This document shows, one piece after another, positions 8,429 through 18,759 of a stretch of DNA of 64,000 bases; the first letter of the stretch is position 1; each line of letters opens with the position of its first letter. The notes under the pieces are model-generated. The model did not search any database. It saw only the letters and a list, made by a program, of their open reading frames with translations, and was not told the DNA's origin. The position numbers were made by a program, and so were the translations under genes. The stretch is from contig NZ_FCOF02000015.1 in the NCBI RefSeq assembly GCF_001544755.2, positions 102,689 to 166,688 on the forward strand, given 5' to 3'. The DNA is from Caballeronia catudaia. Its GTDB lineage: Bacteria; Pseudomonadota; Gammaproteobacteria; Burkholderiales; Burkholderiaceae.

Positions 8429-11287
8429 TTACTTCGCGATGGTCTGCGCGCCCTTCAGGCGGCCGAACGCGCCTTCCACGAGCGCCTTCTGCTGCTCGTA
8501 GTGCTTCGCGTAGTAGCCGACCGCAGGCGACGCCGAAGCCGGACGGCCGCTGTAGGCCAGCTTCATGCCGTCGCGCATGCCTTCGCGCAGATGGTGCTCG
8601 ACGTAGAACCAGGCGCCCTGGTTCTGCGGCTCGTCCTGCGCCCACACGACTTCGGTCGCGTTCTCGTACTTCTTGAGCTCCGCGTCGAACTGCTTGTGCG
8701 CGAACGGATACAGTTGCTCGATACGCACGATGGCGACATCGTTGCTCTTCGCTTCGCGGCGATGCGCGACGAGGTCGTAGTACACGCGGCCCGAGCATGC
8801 GATCACGCGCTTGACCTTCTTCGCTTCGATCGCTTCATCGACTTCGCCGATGACCGGCTGGAACGAGCCCTTCGCCAACTCCGACAGATCCGACACGGCT
8901 TCCTTGTGACGCAGGAGCGACTTCGGCGTCGCGATGATCAGCGGCTTGCGGAACAGGCGGATCATCTGACGGCGCAGCAGATGGAAGATCTGCGCCGGCG
9001 TCGTCGGCTGAACCACTTGCATGTTGTGGTCCGCGCACAGTTGCAGGAAGCGCTCGATACGCGCCGACGAGTGCTCCGGACCCTGGCCTTCATAGCCGTG
9101 CGGCAGCAGCATCGTGAGGCCGGAGACGCGGCCCCATTTCACTTCGCCCGACGAGATGAACTGGTCGATCACGACCTGCGCGCCGTTCACGAAGTCGCCG
9201 AACTGCGCTTCCCATGCGACTAACGTGTTCGGCTCGGCGGTCGAATAGCCGTACTCGAAACCGAGCACCGCTTCTTCGGACAGCACGGAGTCGATGACCG
9301 TGAACTTCGCCTGGCCTTCCGCGATGTTCTGCAGCGGAATGTACGTGCCGTCGTTCCAGCGCTCGCGGTTCTGATCGTGCAGAACGGCGTGGCGATGCGT
9401 GAACGTGCCGCGGCCCGAATCCTGACCGGTCAGACGCACCGCATAGCCCGACGCCACCAGCGACGCGAACGCGAGATGCTCGCCCATGCCCCAGTCGAGC
9501 TTGGCTTCGCCGAGACCCATCGCGCGGCGATCGTTGATCACGCGCTCGACGAGCGGGTGAACCTTGAAGTTTTCCGGAATTGTCGTGATGCGCTCGGCGA
9601 GACGCTTCAGTTCCGCGAGCGGCACGGCGGTGTCGGCCGCGTCGGTCCACTTGCGGTTCAGGAACGGCACCCAGTCGACCGCGTACTTGCTCTTGTAATT
9701 CGACAGCACCGGATCGACGGTGTGATGGCCTTCGTCCATCGCCTGACGATATTCCTTGACGAAGTTGTCCGCGTCTTCGGGCGTGATCACGCCCTGCTGC
9801 ACGAGCTTTTCGGCATACACGGCGCGCGTGCCGGGATGCTTCGCGATGGTCTTGTACATCAGCGGCTGCGTGACCGCCGGCGTGTCCTGCTCGTTGTGGC
9901 CGAGCTTGCGGAAGCAGATGATGTCGACGACCACGTCCTTGTGGAACTTCATGCGAAAGTCGATCGCGAGCTGCGTCGCGAGCACGACCGCTTCGGGATC
10001 GTCGCCGTTCACGTGCAGCACCGGCGCCTCGATCATCTTGACGACGTCCGAGCAGTACAGCGTCGAGCGCGCATCGCGCGGGTCCGACGTGGTGAAGCCG
10101 ATCTGGTTGTTGATGACGATGTGCAGCGTGCCGTGCGTGCCGTAGCCGCGCGTCTGGGCGAGGTTCAGCGTTTCCATCACGACGCCCTGGCCCGCGAAAG
10201 CCGCGTCGCCGTGCACCTGCACCGGCAGCACTTGCAGACCTTCCTCGTCGCCGCGGCGGTCCATGCGCGCCTTGGCCGAACCTTCGACCACCGGATTCAC
10301 GATTTCGAGGTGCGACGGGTTGAACGCGAGCGACAGGTGAACCGGGCCGCCTTCCGTCGACACGTCCGACGAGAAGCCCTTGTGATACTTCACGTCGCCG
10401 GCCGGCAGGTCATCGACGTGCTTGCCTTCGAATTCGGCGAAGAGGTCCGCCGGCATCTTGCCGAGCGTGTTGACGAGCACGTTCAGACGGCCACGGTGCG
10501 CCATGCCGATGACGATTTCCTGCACGCCGTTCTTGCCGCCGTGACGCACGACTTCGTCCATCGACGCGATGAAGCTCTCGCCGCCTTCCAGCGAAAAGCG
10601 CTTCTGGCCGACATATTTGGTATGCAGGAAACGCTCGAGGCCTTCGGCGGCCGTCAGGCGTTTGAGGATGTGCTTCTTCTTGTCGTTCGAGAAGGCCGGC
10701 GTCGAGCGGATCGACTCGAGCTTCTCCTGCCACCAGCGCTTCTGCTCCGGATCGCTGATGTACATGAACTCAGCGCCGATCGTGCTGCAGTAGGTGTCGC
10801 GCAGCGCCTTGACGATGTCGCGCAGCGACGCCTGCTCGAAGCCGAAGTACAGGTTGGTCGCGTTGAACACCTGGTCCATGTCGGCTTCGGTGAAGTCGTA
10901 GAAACCGGGTTCGAGCTCGGGGATGGCGGGACGCTCGCGACGCTTCAACGGGTCGAGATTGGCCCATTGCGTGCCGAGGAAGCGATACGCGCCGATGAGG
11001 GATTGAACGTGGACTTGCTTGCGCGCGGTGGTGAGGTCACCGGTGCTTTCGCGCGGAATGAAGGCATTCGCCTTCGCGCGCTGGGCGAAGGATTCGACGA
11101 TGGGGCCGTGGGCCACGTCGTTGTGAGCCGTGCCGTCCGAAGCGGGCACGTTCTGCAACGCGTCGAAGTAGGCGCGCCAGGTCTCGGGCACTGACGCAGG
11201 ATTATCGAGATATTGCTCGTACAACTCTTCGACGTACGGAGCATTACCGCCGAACAGATAGGAGTTCGACTGGAATTGCTTCATCAT
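8429..11287 (-). CDS. odhA: 2-oxoglutarate dehydrogenase E1 component
   Basis: Thiamine-diphosphate-dependent E1 that decarboxylates 2-oxoglutarate in the TCA cycle and succinylates the E2 lipoyl group. The 952-residue product has the N-terminal OGDH peptide [18 protein letters not shown], the substrate motif [37 protein letters not shown] and the transketolase-like [13 protein letters not shown] segment. I start it at the ATG at 11287, which has AAAGGTG nine bases upstream; a GTG at 11299 would lie inside that site. It heads the odhA-odhB-lpdA operon on the minus strand. Confidence 0.97.
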   Translation of the reverse strand: MMKQFQSNSYLFGGNAPYVEELYEQYLDNPASVPETWRAYFDALQNVPASDGTAHNDVAHGPIVESFAQRAKANAFIPRESTGDLTTARKQVHVQSLIGAYRFLGTQWANLDPLKRRERPAIPELEPGFYDFTEADMDQVFNATNLYFGFEQASLRDIVKALRDTYCSTIGAEFMYISDPEQKRWWQEKLESIRSTPAFSNDKKKHILKRLTAAEGLERFLHTKYVGQKRFSLEGGESFIASMDEVVRHGGKNGVQEIVIGMAHRGRLNVLVNTLGKMPADLFAEFEGKHVDDLPAGDVKYHKGFSSDVSTEGGPVHLSLAFNPSHLEIVNPVVEGSAKARMDRRGDEEGLQVLPVQVHGDAAFAGQGVVMETLNLAQTRGYGTHGTLHIVINNQIGFTTSDPRDARSTLYCSDVVKMIEAPVLHVNGDDPEAVVLATQLAIDFRMKFHKDVVVDIICFRKLGHNEQDTPAVTQPLMYKTIAKHPGTRAVYAEKLVQQGVITPEDADNFVKEYRQAMDEGHHTVDPVLSNYKSKYAVDWVPFLNRKWTDAADTAVPLAELKRLAERITTIPENFKVHPLVERVINDRRAMGLGEAKLDWGMGEHLAFASLVASGYAVRLTGQDSGRGTFTHRHAVLHDQNRERWNDGTYIPLQNIAEGQAKFTVIDSVLSEEAVLGFEYGYSTAEPNTLVAWEAQFGDFVNGAQVVIDQFISSGEVKWGRVSGLTMLLPHGYEGQGPEHSSARIERFLQLCADHNMQVVQPTTPAQIFHLLRRQMIRLFRKPLIIATPKSLLRHKEAVSDLSELAKGSFQPVIGEVDEAIEAKKVKRVIACSGRVYYDLVAHRREAKSNDVAIVRIEQLYPFAHKQFDAELKKYENATEVVWAQDEPQNQGAWFYVEHHLREGMRDGMKLAYSGRPASASPAVGYYAKHYEQQKALVEGAFGRLKGAQTIAK

Positions 11288-11304
11288 TTTTACGCTCACC
11301 TTTC

Positions 11305-11543
11305 TTCGAGTTTCTCGAGGAAGTGCGGGTTACGAAACCTTCCGCGCCACGGCCTGACCGTTTAGCGGATTGCGCGAATCAAGTCTGCTTGGAAGGACCT
11401 AAAAAGCGACAGCTAATCTTGGAAGCATAGCACAGAAGCAATCGTCATATGACCGAACGTCGCATGTGCGTGTTGCCCGTGTCCCTTCTACATCAGGCAT
11501 TTGCGGGCATTTTCGAGATAAGCAAGGGGTAGCTGCGCTCATG
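11305..11543. other. Intergenic region upstream of odhA
   Basis: About 240 bases between the odhA ribosome-binding site and the typA terminator. It must hold the odhA promoter. I see a TATGCT that could be a -10 on the minus strand near 11425-11430, but no convincing -35, and no ORF or RNA gene. Confidence 0.4.
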
Positions 11544-11568
11544 AAAAAGCCGCCCGAAGGCGGCTTTT
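11544..11568 (-). terminator. typA rho-independent terminator
   Basis: A ten-bp stem, AAAAGCCGCC (11545-11554) with GGCGGCTTTT (11559-11568), closes on a CGAA/TTCG tetraloop. On the minus strand it is followed by TTTTTC, 20 bases past the typA stop. Confidence 0.88.
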
Positions 11569-11587
11569 GTTTGCCGATGCGCGCAGC

Positions 11588-13414
11588 TTATTCGGCGTTC
11601 GCTTCGCGGCTCGCGCGGCGACGCTCGTGTTCCTTCAGATGACGCTTGCGCAGGCGGATCGACTGCGGCGTCACTTCGACGAGCTCGTCGTCGTCGATGA
11701 ACTCGACCGCGTATTCCAGCGAAAGCTGGATCGGCGGAACGAGGCGCACGGCTTCGTCGGTGCCGGATGCGCGGACGTTGGTCAGCTGCTTGCCCTTGAT
11801 CGGGTTCACGACGAGGTCGTTGTCGCGGCTGTGGATGCCGATGATCATGCCTTCATAGAGCGCATCGCCCGGCGACACGAACATGCGGCCCCGATCCTGC
11901 AGCTTCCACAGTGCGTACGCGACGGCGGCGCCATCGTCCTGCGAGATCAGCACGCCATTGCGGCGCTCGCCGACCGAGCCTTCCTTCACCGGTGCGTACG
12001 AATCGAACGTGTGGCTCATCAGGCCCGTGCCGCGCGTGAGCGTCAGGAACTCGCTCTGGAAGCCGATCAGGCCACGCGCCGAGATCTTGTACTCGAGACG
12101 CGTGCGGCCGCGGCCGTCCGACGTCATGTCGAGCATTTCGCCCTTGCGACGGCCCAGCTCTTCCATCACGCCGCCCTGATGCGGGTCTTCGATATCGACG
12201 GTCAGGTTTTCGTACGGCTCGCACTTCACGCCGTCGATTTCCTGCAGCACGACGCGCGGACGCGAAACGGCAAGCTCATAACCTTCACGGCGCATGTTCT
12301 CGACGAGAATCGTCAGGTGCAATTCGCCACGGCCCGACACTTCGAACGTGGTTTCGTCGCCGGTATCTTTCACGCGCAGCGCGACGTTGTGATTCAGTTC
12401 TTTCGTCAGACGGTCGCGAATCTGGCGGCTCGTCACGAACTTGCCTTCCTTGCCCGCGAGCGGCGACGAATTCACGAGGAAGTTCATCGTGAGCGTGGGT
12501 TCGTCGACGGTGATCATTGGCAGCGCTTCGGGATTGTCCGGCGAGCAGATGGTCACGCCGATGCCGATTTCCTCGATGCCGTTGATCAGCACGATATCGC
12601 CGGCCTGCGCTTCTTCGACCTGCACGCGCTCGAGACCGTGGAATGACAGCACCTGGTTGATCTTGCGATTCAGGATCGCGCCGTCCGGACCCGAACGCAC
12701 CGCGACCTGCATGCCGGGGCGGATGCGGCCACGCGCGACACGGCCCACGCCGATACGGCCGACATACGAGTTGTAGTCGAGCGACGTGATCTGCAATTGC
12801 AGCGGACCGTCCGGATCGGCCGGGCGCACGGGAACGTGCTCCAGAATGGCTTCGAACAGCGGGCGCATCGTGCCTTCGCGCACGTCCGGATCGAGGCCGG
12901 CGAAACCGTTCAGACCCGATGCATACACGATCGGGAAATCGAGCTGCTCTTCAGTTGCGCCCAGCTTGTCGAAGAGATCGAAAGTCTGGTTGATCACCCA
13001 GTCGATGCGCGCGCCCGGACGGTCCACCTTGTTGACGACGACGATCGGCTTGAGGCCGAGCGCGAGGGCCTTCTTCGTGACGAAGCGCGTTTGCGGCATC
13101 GGGCCTTCGACGGCGTCGACGAGCAGCAGCACGGAATCGACCATCGACAGCACGCGTTCCACTTCGCCGCCGAAGTCCGCGTGTCCCGGTGTATCGACGA
13201 TATTGATGTGCGTGCCTTCGTACTCGACGGCGCAGTTCTTCGCCAGGATCGTGATGCCGCGTTCCTTTTCGATGTCGTTCGAGTCCATGACCCGCTCGGC
13301 GACCTGTTGGTTTTCCCGGAACGTGCCCGACTGGCGGAGCAACTGGTCGACGAGCGTGGTCTTGCCGTGGTCGACGTGGGCAATGATGGCGATATTGCGG
13401 AGGGCGCGAGTCAT
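11588..13414 (-). CDS. typA: Ribosome-associated GTPase TypA/BipA
   Basis: Translational GTPase that binds the ribosome and supports 50S assembly and growth at low temperature or under stress. The 608-residue product begins [26 protein letters not shown] with the P-loop, then [16 protein letters not shown] (G3) and NKVDRPGAR (G4), and the BipA-specific C-terminal domain including [14 protein letters not shown] and [14 protein letters not shown]. The frame extends 32 codons upstream, but the family always starts at MTRALRN or similar, so I use the ATG at 13414. A TATAAT-like -10 lies on the minus strand at 13540-13545. Confidence 0.96.
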   Translation of the reverse strand: MTRALRNIAIIAHVDHGKTTLVDQLLRQSGTFRENQQVAERVMDSNDIEKERGITILAKNCAVEYEGTHINIVDTPGHADFGGEVERVLSMVDSVLLLVDAVEGPMPQTRFVTKKALALGLKPIVVVNKVDRPGARIDWVINQTFDLFDKLGATEEQLDFPIVYASGLNGFAGLDPDVREGTMRPLFEAILEHVPVRPADPDGPLQLQITSLDYNSYVGRIGVGRVARGRIRPGMQVAVRSGPDGAILNRKINQVLSFHGLERVQVEEAQAGDIVLINGIEEIGIGVTICSPDNPEALPMITVDEPTLTMNFLVNSSPLAGKEGKFVTSRQIRDRLTKELNHNVALRVKDTGDETTFEVSGRGELHLTILVENMRREGYELAVSRPRVVLQEIDGVKCEPYENLTVDIEDPHQGGVMEELGRRKGEMLDMTSDGRGRTRLEYKISARGLIGFQSEFLTLTRGTGLMSHTFDSYAPVKEGSVGERRNGVLISQDDGAAVAYALWKLQDRGRMFVSPGDALYEGMIIGIHSRDNDLVVNPIKGKQLTNVRASGTDEAVRLVPPIQLSLEYAVEFIDDDELVEVTPQSIRLRKRHLKEHERRRASREANAE

Positions 13415-13660
13415 AGAAAGATGTCTTGGTTGTGCGCCGTCGGAGCGAGTCTCGTCTGAGACTCCGTGGCTCGGCAAGCCCCTCTCGAAACCATCATGCA
13501 AGCATGACAAAAACGGGCCCGGCGCGGTGAGAACCGTAAATTATAGCACGCACGGATGACGTTTCCTTGCAATAGGACTCAACCCGTAAATCGGGCCAGC
13601 TTGGAGCGTGCCTGGCGGGCAAGAACGCGGGCCGATTGTTAAGCATATTCAGAAAAATTA

Positions 13661-13690
13661 TTGCCGCGTCCGATACACTCCGCCTATAAT
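13661..13690 (+). promoter_or_regulatory. Promoter of marR-efflux operon
   Basis: TTGCCG at 13661-13666 and a perfect TATAAT at 13685-13690 are separated by 18 bases, 39 bases upstream of the marR start. The short leader TAGTCAACTA just downstream is a partial palindrome where an autorepressing MarR could bind. Confidence 0.7.
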
Positions 13691-13728
13691 GCTGCCTAGT
13701 CAACTATTGCACCCGCACCGTTATTTCA

Positions 13729-14235
13729 ATGAGCGACGCCCCGAAATCCACGGCGATCGGCGATTACGTATTGGCCGAAAGCGTCGGCTATCTGATCGGC
13801 CGGGTACGCTCGACCATGTGGAACATGGTCACGCAACACACGTCCTCCGAGCTGGGCATCACGGGCACGCAGGCGAGCATCGTGTTCATGCTGGCAGTCG
13901 GCAAGTGCTGGACGGCCGCCGATATCGCCCGCGAATACGGCATCGACGCAAGCGCGGTCACGCGCCTGATCGACCGGTTGGAAAAGCGCGGACTGCTCTC
14001 GCGCGTGCGCAGCGAAGAAGATCGGCGCGTCGTGCGCCTCGAGCTCACCCATGAGGGCCAGGCGACTGCCGAAAGGATTCCCGCCATTTTCGCCCGCGTG
14101 CTCGATCATCTGCTGACGGGCTTCACGCCAGAGGAAGTGGGCTTCCTGAAAAGCATGATGAGACGAATTCTCGCGAACTCGTGCGACCCATCGGTGGCGT
14201 CGCTGGTTAGCAGCAACGATAAGCCGGGTATGTGA
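13729..14235 (+). CDS. MarR family transcriptional regulator of the efflux operon
   Basis: A 168-residue winged-helix regulator of the MarR/EmrR type, which usually represses its own operon and releases DNA when it binds phenolic or hydrophobic drugs. The HTH and wing are visible in CWTAADIAREYGIDASAVTRLIDRLEKRGLLSRVRSEEDRRVVRLELTHEG (positions about 62-112; shown here only as landmarks CWTAAD, SAVTRLID and EEDRRVV). It is the first gene of an operon with an outer membrane factor, an EmrA-type adaptor and an EmrB-type transporter, so it is very probably their local repressor. Confidence 0.92.
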   Translation: MSDAPKSTAIGDYVLAESVGYLIGRVRSTMWNMVTQHTSSELGITGTQASIVFMLAVGKCWTAADIAREYGIDASAVTRLIDRLEKRGLLSRVRSEEDRRVVRLELTHEGQATAERIPAIFARVLDHLLTGFTPEEVGFLKSMMRRILANSCDPSVASLVSSNDKPGM

Positions 14236-14319
14236 TTGCGGCGTCAAGCAAATTGCCGGTCCAAAGCCTACAAAATCATTGCAACGTCCACTTTTAATTC
14301 TCATCTCGAGAGACGAGAT

Positions 14320-15831
14320 ATGAAATTCCTCTCCCTGTCCGTGCAACGCTCGCCGAGCCGTGCGAAAAGCGCCGCGGCCGCGGTCATCGCGGCGTTCGTG
14401 ATGGCGGGCTGCGCGAACTATTCGGGCATTTCGAGCGACAAGCAGATCGCGTCGACGGACAATTTCGAGTCCACGCAAAGCGTGCCCGCGCAAGGCGGTC
14501 AGTGGCCGACGCTCGACTGGGCCAGGCAGTTCGGCGACCCGCAACTGCCGCAACTGATCGACGAAGCGCTCGCGGACAATCCGAGCATCGCGCAGGCGCA
14601 GGCGCGCATCGCGAAGGCGTCGTCGTATATCGAGAGTTCGCGCTCCGCGCTCTATCCCAAAGTCACCGGTTCGTATTCGTGGACGCGCGAGCTGTATTCC
14701 GCCAACGCCCTCTTCCCGCCGCCCTATGGCGGCACCTGGTACAGCGAGAACAACGCGCTCGTGAGCGCGTCGTGGGAACTCGATCTCTGGGGCAAGAACC
14801 GTTCGCGCCTGAACATGGCGGTATCGCAGCAAAAGGCCGCCGAGGCCGACATGCAGCAAGCGCGCGTCACGCTCGCGGCATCGGTGGCGCGCACCTATAA
14901 CCAGCTCGCGCTGCTCTACGCGCTGCGCGATGTCGCGTCGCGCGAGATCGCGAACCGGCAGGACGTGGGACGCATCACGAACGGGCGCGTCGCGGCCGGC
15001 CTCGACACCACCGTCGAGCGCCAGACGGCGGCAGGCAATGTCGCGACGAGCCAGACCAATCTGTCGGAGCTCGACGGCCAGATCGAAACCGTCCGCTACC
15101 AGCTCGCGGCGCTGCTCGGCAAGGGCCCGGACCGCGGCCTGCAGATCGGCAAGCCCGTGATCGATCCGAAAGTCAACGTGACGCTCCCCGACAACGTGCC
15201 TGCCGACCTCGTCGCGCGCCGCCCCGATATCGTCGCCGCGCGCTGGCAGGTCGAGGCCGCGACGCACAACATCAAGGAAGCGAAGGCCGAGTTCTTCCCG
15301 GACATCAACCTCGCCGCCGCCTTCGGCTTCGATGCCTTCGGCTGGAGCCGCTTCCTGCAAGCGAGCAGCCGGCAGATGCAGATCGGGCCGGCGGTGCACC
15401 TGCCGATCTTCGATGCCGGTGCGTTGCGCGCACAGTTGAAGGGCCGTTACGCCGATTTCGAGGGCGATGTCGCGAACTACAACCAGACGCTCATCAGCGC
15501 GCTGAACGACGTCGCAACCAACATTTCCGCGATCCGCTCGCTGGACAGGCAGACGGCGGACGCCCAGCGCGCACTCACGGCGGCGACGAGCGCATACCAG
15601 CTCGCGGTGATTCGCTACAAGGCCGGCCTCTCGCCGCAGTTGCAGGTGCTCAACGCCGACGAAAACCGTCTCGCCAACGAGCAGACCGTGACAAATCTGC
15701 GCTTGAGGCGCACCGATCTGCAGATAGCGCTAATCAAAGCGCTGGGCGGCGGCTTCGACGCCACGAGCGCGAATCTCGCGATCGACGGCAGCGGACAGAG
15801 CCAGGCGGCGAATCCCACGCCGTCGCAGTGA
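14320..15831 (+). CDS. Outer membrane efflux factor, NodT/OprM family lipoprotein
   Basis: A 503-residue outer membrane channel component of a tripartite efflux pump. After a basic N terminus the segment AAFVMAGCANYSG is a lipobox, so the mature protein is acylated at that Cys. Two OEP repeats follow, with family landmarks LDWARQFGDPQL, ALADNPSIAQAQARI, SWELDLWGKNRS, ADLVARRPDIVAARWQVEA and FFPDINLAAAFG. The frame is open from 14236, but the ATG at 14320 is the one that gives a proper lipoprotein signal. It pairs with the EmrA and EmrB genes downstream. Confidence 0.92.
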   Translation: MKFLSLSVQRSPSRAKSAAAAVIAAFVMAGCANYSGISSDKQIASTDNFESTQSVPAQGGQWPTLDWARQFGDPQLPQLIDEALADNPSIAQAQARIAKASSYIESSRSALYPKVTGSYSWTRELYSANALFPPPYGGTWYSENNALVSASWELDLWGKNRSRLNMAVSQQKAAEADMQQARVTLAASVARTYNQLALLYALRDVASREIANRQDVGRITNGRVAAGLDTTVERQTAAGNVATSQTNLSELDGQIETVRYQLAALLGKGPDRGLQIGKPVIDPKVNVTLPDNVPADLVARRPDIVAARWQVEAATHNIKEAKAEFFPDINLAAAFGFDAFGWSRFLQASSRQMQIGPAVHLPIFDAGALRAQLKGRYADFEGDVANYNQTLISALNDVATNISAIRSLDRQTADAQRALTAATSAYQLAVIRYKAGLSPQLQVLNADENRLANEQTVTNLRLRRTDLQIALIKALGGGFDATSANLAIDGSGQSQAANPTPSQ

Positions 15832-15883
15832 GCCGCACACAAGAACACGCATCAAGACCAATACGGAATATTCGGAGTCTTTC

Positions 15884-17137
15884 ATGAGCGACCCTCAACA
15901 AACCGCAGCCGCCGCGCCTGCGCCGAAGCAGAGCAATGGCAAACGCCGCCGGCTGATGACGCTGATCGTGCTCGTCATCCTCATCGCCGGCATCGCATAC
16001 GGGCTGTACTACTTCCTCATCGCGCGCTTTCACGAATCCACCGACGATGCCTACGTGAACGGCAACGTCGTTCAGATCACGCCGCAGGTCGTCGGCACGG
16101 TGATTTCCGTGAACGCGGACGACACGCAGACGGTGAAGATCGGCGATCCGCTCGTCACGCTGGATCCGGCCGATTCGAAGGTCGCGCTCGACTCCGCCGA
16201 GGCGAATCTCGCGCAGGCCGTGCGCCAGGTCCGCACGTTCTTCGTGAACAACAACCAGTACGAAGCGCAGATCGCATTGCGCCGCTCGGACTTGTCGCGT
16301 GCGCAGGACGATCTGAAGCGCCGCATGCAGGTCGCGCAGACGGGCGCCGTATCGCAGGAAGAAATCTCGCATGCGCGTGACGCGGTGCGCGGCGCGCAGG
16401 CCGCGCTCGACGCCGCCGAGCAGGAACTCGCGTCGAACCGCTCGCTCACCGCCAACACGACGATCGCCGATCACCCGAACGTGCTCGCCGCGGCCGCGAA
16501 GGTGCGCGACTCGTACATCAACTATGCGCGCAACACGCTGCCGGCGCCGGTGACGGGCTATGTCGCGAAGCGCTCGGTGCAGGTCGGCCAGCGCGTGTCG
16601 CCGGGCAATCCGTTGATGGCGATCGTGCCGCTCAACGCCGTTTGGGTCGACGCGAACTTCAAGGAAGTGCAGTTGAAGCACATGCGCATCGGCCAGCCGG
16701 TCGAGCTCACGGCCGACCTGTACGGCTCGGGCGTCGTGTTCCACGGCAAGGTGATCGGCTTCTCCGCCGGCACGGGCTCCGCGTTCTCGCTCCTGCCCGC
16801 GCAGAACGCGACGGGCAACTGGATCAAGGTCGTGCAGCGCCTGCCGGTGCGTATCGAGCTCGATCCGAAGGAACTGCAGGCGCATCCGCTGCGCATCGGG
16901 CTTTCGATGAACGTCGACGTGACGATCAAGAATGAGGAAGGCGGACAGCTCGGCAACGCGCAGAACACGGTCTATCAGACCAATGTGTTCGACAACTACG
17001 GCGCGCAGGCCGATCAGGAAATCGCGCGCATCATTCAGCAGAACGCAGGCACGGGCGCGGGAACGGCGGCGCAGAGCACGTCGTCGGCCACGCGCGGCAA
17101 GACGGCGAAGTCCGCATCGGCCGTCAAGCTGATGTAA
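15884..17137 (+). CDS. emrA: EmrA-type membrane fusion protein (HlyD family)
   Basis: Periplasmic adaptor of a major-facilitator tripartite pump. The 417-residue protein has a cytoplasmic basic N terminus, one membrane segment near residues 25-46 (LIVLVILIAGIAYGLYYFLI), the EmrA start of the barrel ESTDDAYVNGNVVQITPQVVG, an alpha-helical hairpin (about 95-190), the lipoyl half NTLPAPVTGYVAKRSVQVGQ and the barrel NAVWVDANFKE. The C terminus is extended by a low-complexity Ser/Thr/Ala-rich tail. It lies 52 bases after the outer membrane gene and 13 before emrB. Confidence 0.94.
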   Translation: MSDPQQTAAAAPAPKQSNGKRRRLMTLIVLVILIAGIAYGLYYFLIARFHESTDDAYVNGNVVQITPQVVGTVISVNADDTQTVKIGDPLVTLDPADSKVALDSAEANLAQAVRQVRTFFVNNNQYEAQIALRRSDLSRAQDDLKRRMQVAQTGAVSQEEISHARDAVRGAQAALDAAEQELASNRSLTANTTIADHPNVLAAAAKVRDSYINYARNTLPAPVTGYVAKRSVQVGQRVSPGNPLMAIVPLNAVWVDANFKEVQLKHMRIGQPVELTADLYGSGVVFHGKVIGFSAGTGSAFSLLPAQNATGNWIKVVQRLPVRIELDPKELQAHPLRIGLSMNVDVTIKNEEGGQLGNAQNTVYQTNVFDNYGAQADQEIARIIQQNAGTGAGTAAQSTSSATRGKTAKSASAVKLM

Positions 17138-17150
17138 GCGGATTCGCCCC

Positions 17151-18707
17151 ATGTCTGCGCAAAACGTCGTTCATCCGCCGCTTTCGGGCGGCAAACTCGT
17201 CATCGGGACGATCGCCGTGTCGCTCGCGGTGTTCATGAACGTGCTCGACACGTCGATCGCGAACGTCTCGATTCCGTCGATCTCGGGCGATCTCGGCGTG
17301 TCGTCCGATCAGGGCACGTGGGTCATCACGTCGTTCGCCGTTGCCAACGCGATCTCGGTGCCGCTCACCGGCTGGCTCACGCAACGCATCGGGCAAGTGA
17401 AGCTGTTTCTCGGCTCGATCATCCTGTTCGTGATTGCGTCGTGGCTCTGCGGTCTCGCGCCGACGCTGCCGTTCCTGCTCGCCGCGCGCGTGCTTCAGGG
17501 CGCGGTCGCCGGCCCGATGATTCCGCTGTCGCAGACGCTGCTGCTCGCGAGCTATCCGCGCGAAAAGGCGCCGATGGCTTTATCGATGTGGTCGATGACC
17601 ACGCTGATTGCGCCCGTCGCCGGTCCGGTTCTGGGCGGCTGGATCTCCGACAACATTTCGTGGCCGTGGATCTTCTACGTGAACATCCCGGTGGGCTTCG
17701 CGGCGGCAATCGCCACGTTCGCGATCTTCCGCGACCGCGACTCGGCGATCCGCAAGGCTCCGATCGACACCGTGGGTCTCGGGCTGCTCGTGGTCTGGGT
17801 CGGCTCGCTGCAGATCATGCTCGACAAGGGCAAGGACCTCGACTGGTTCAACTCGACGACGATCGTCGTGCTCGCGCTGATCGCGGTGATCTCGTTCGCA
17901 TTCTTCATCGTGTGGGAGCTGACGGCGGAGCATCCGGTCGTCGACCTTTCGCTCTTCGAGCTGCGCAATTTCACTGGCGGGACGATCGCGCTGTCGATCG
18001 GCTACGGGCTGTACTTCGGCAATCTCGTGCTGCTGCCACTGTGGCTGCAGACCGATATCGGCTATACGGCGACGAACGCCGGTCTCGTGATGGCGCCGGT
18101 CGGCCTCTTCGCGATCCTGCTTTCGCCGATCACCGGCAAGTTCCTGCCGCGCACCGATCCGCGCTATATCGCGACGGCCGCGTTCCTCGTTTTCGCGCTG
18201 TGCTTCTGGATGCGCTCGCGCTATACGACCGGCGTGGATACGTGGGCGCTCACGGTGCCGACGCTGATTCAGGGCATCGGCATGGCGGGCTTCTTCATTC
18301 CGCTCGTGTCGATCACGCTGTCGGGCTTGCCGGGGCATCGCATTCCGGCGGCGTCGGGGCTGTCGAACTTCGTGCGGATCATGTGCGGCGGCATCGGCAC
18401 GTCGATTTTCTCGACGGCTTGGGAGCATCGGTCGATCGTGCATCACGCGCAATTGATCGAAGGCGCGAATGCCTACAACCCGGTGTTTGCGAATTCGATG
18501 CAGCAAATGGGCGCACTCGGCTTCTCTCAGGAGCAGGCTCGAGGCTTGTTCAACAGCATGGCCACGCAGCAGGCCGCGCAACTCGGCGTGAACGACATGT
18601 TCTATATTTCGGCGGGGATTCTCGTCGCGCTGATCGCGCTGATCTGGATCACGCGGCCCGAGCGTTCAGGCGGCGATTCGGCGGCGGCGGCATCGGCGGC
18701 GCACTGA
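17151..18707 (+). CDS. emrB: DHA2 family multidrug transporter EmrB
   Basis: A 518-residue inner-membrane proton-drug antiporter with the 14-segment DHA2 pattern. Landmarks are LDTSIANVSIPSISGDLGVS (motif D1 in helix 1), GWLTQRIGQVKLFLGS (motif A), the helix-5 region MTTLIAPVAGPVLGGWI (motif C) and NIPVGFAA. It works with the EmrA-type adaptor and the NodT-type channel encoded just upstream; the operon resembles emrRCAB-type loci that export hydrophobic compounds. Actual substrates cannot be deduced. A strong hairpin follows the stop. Confidence 0.95.
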   Translation: MSAQNVVHPPLSGGKLVIGTIAVSLAVFMNVLDTSIANVSIPSISGDLGVSSDQGTWVITSFAVANAISVPLTGWLTQRIGQVKLFLGSIILFVIASWLCGLAPTLPFLLAARVLQGAVAGPMIPLSQTLLLASYPREKAPMALSMWSMTTLIAPVAGPVLGGWISDNISWPWIFYVNIPVGFAAAIATFAIFRDRDSAIRKAPIDTVGLGLLVVWVGSLQIMLDKGKDLDWFNSTTIVVLALIAVISFAFFIVWELTAEHPVVDLSLFELRNFTGGTIALSIGYGLYFGNLVLLPLWLQTDIGYTATNAGLVMAPVGLFAILLSPITGKFLPRTDPRYIATAAFLVFALCFWMRSRYTTGVDTWALTVPTLIQGIGMAGFFIPLVSITLSGLPGHRIPAASGLSNFVRIMCGGIGTSIFSTAWEHRSIVHHAQLIEGANAYNPVFANSMQQMGALGFSQEQARGLFNSMATQQAAQLGVNDMFYISAGILVALIALIWITRPERSGGDSAAAASAAH

Positions 18708-18732
18708 TCCCGGCCGCGCTCGATGGTGACGA

Positions 18733-18756
18733 AGGCCCGGATTTCAATCCGGGCCT
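18733..18756. terminator. Bidirectional terminator between emrB and truB
   Basis: AGGCCCGGATT (18733-18743) pairs with AATCCGGGCCT (18746-18756). It lies between the convergent emrB and truB genes; CTCTCT follows on the plus strand, so U-tracts are weak. Confidence 0.7.
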
Positions 18757-18759
18757 CTC

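Noticed and set aside
9377..11194. 605-residue open frame on the plus strand inside odhA
   Set aside because: It is the antisense shadow of a highly conserved gene in GC-rich DNA; Arg/His/Asp-rich translation with no family pattern and no ribosome-binding site.
13726..15399. 557-residue minus-strand frame across marR and the outer membrane factor gene
   Set aside because: Covers two real genes on the other strand and reads as low-complexity Arg-rich sequence.
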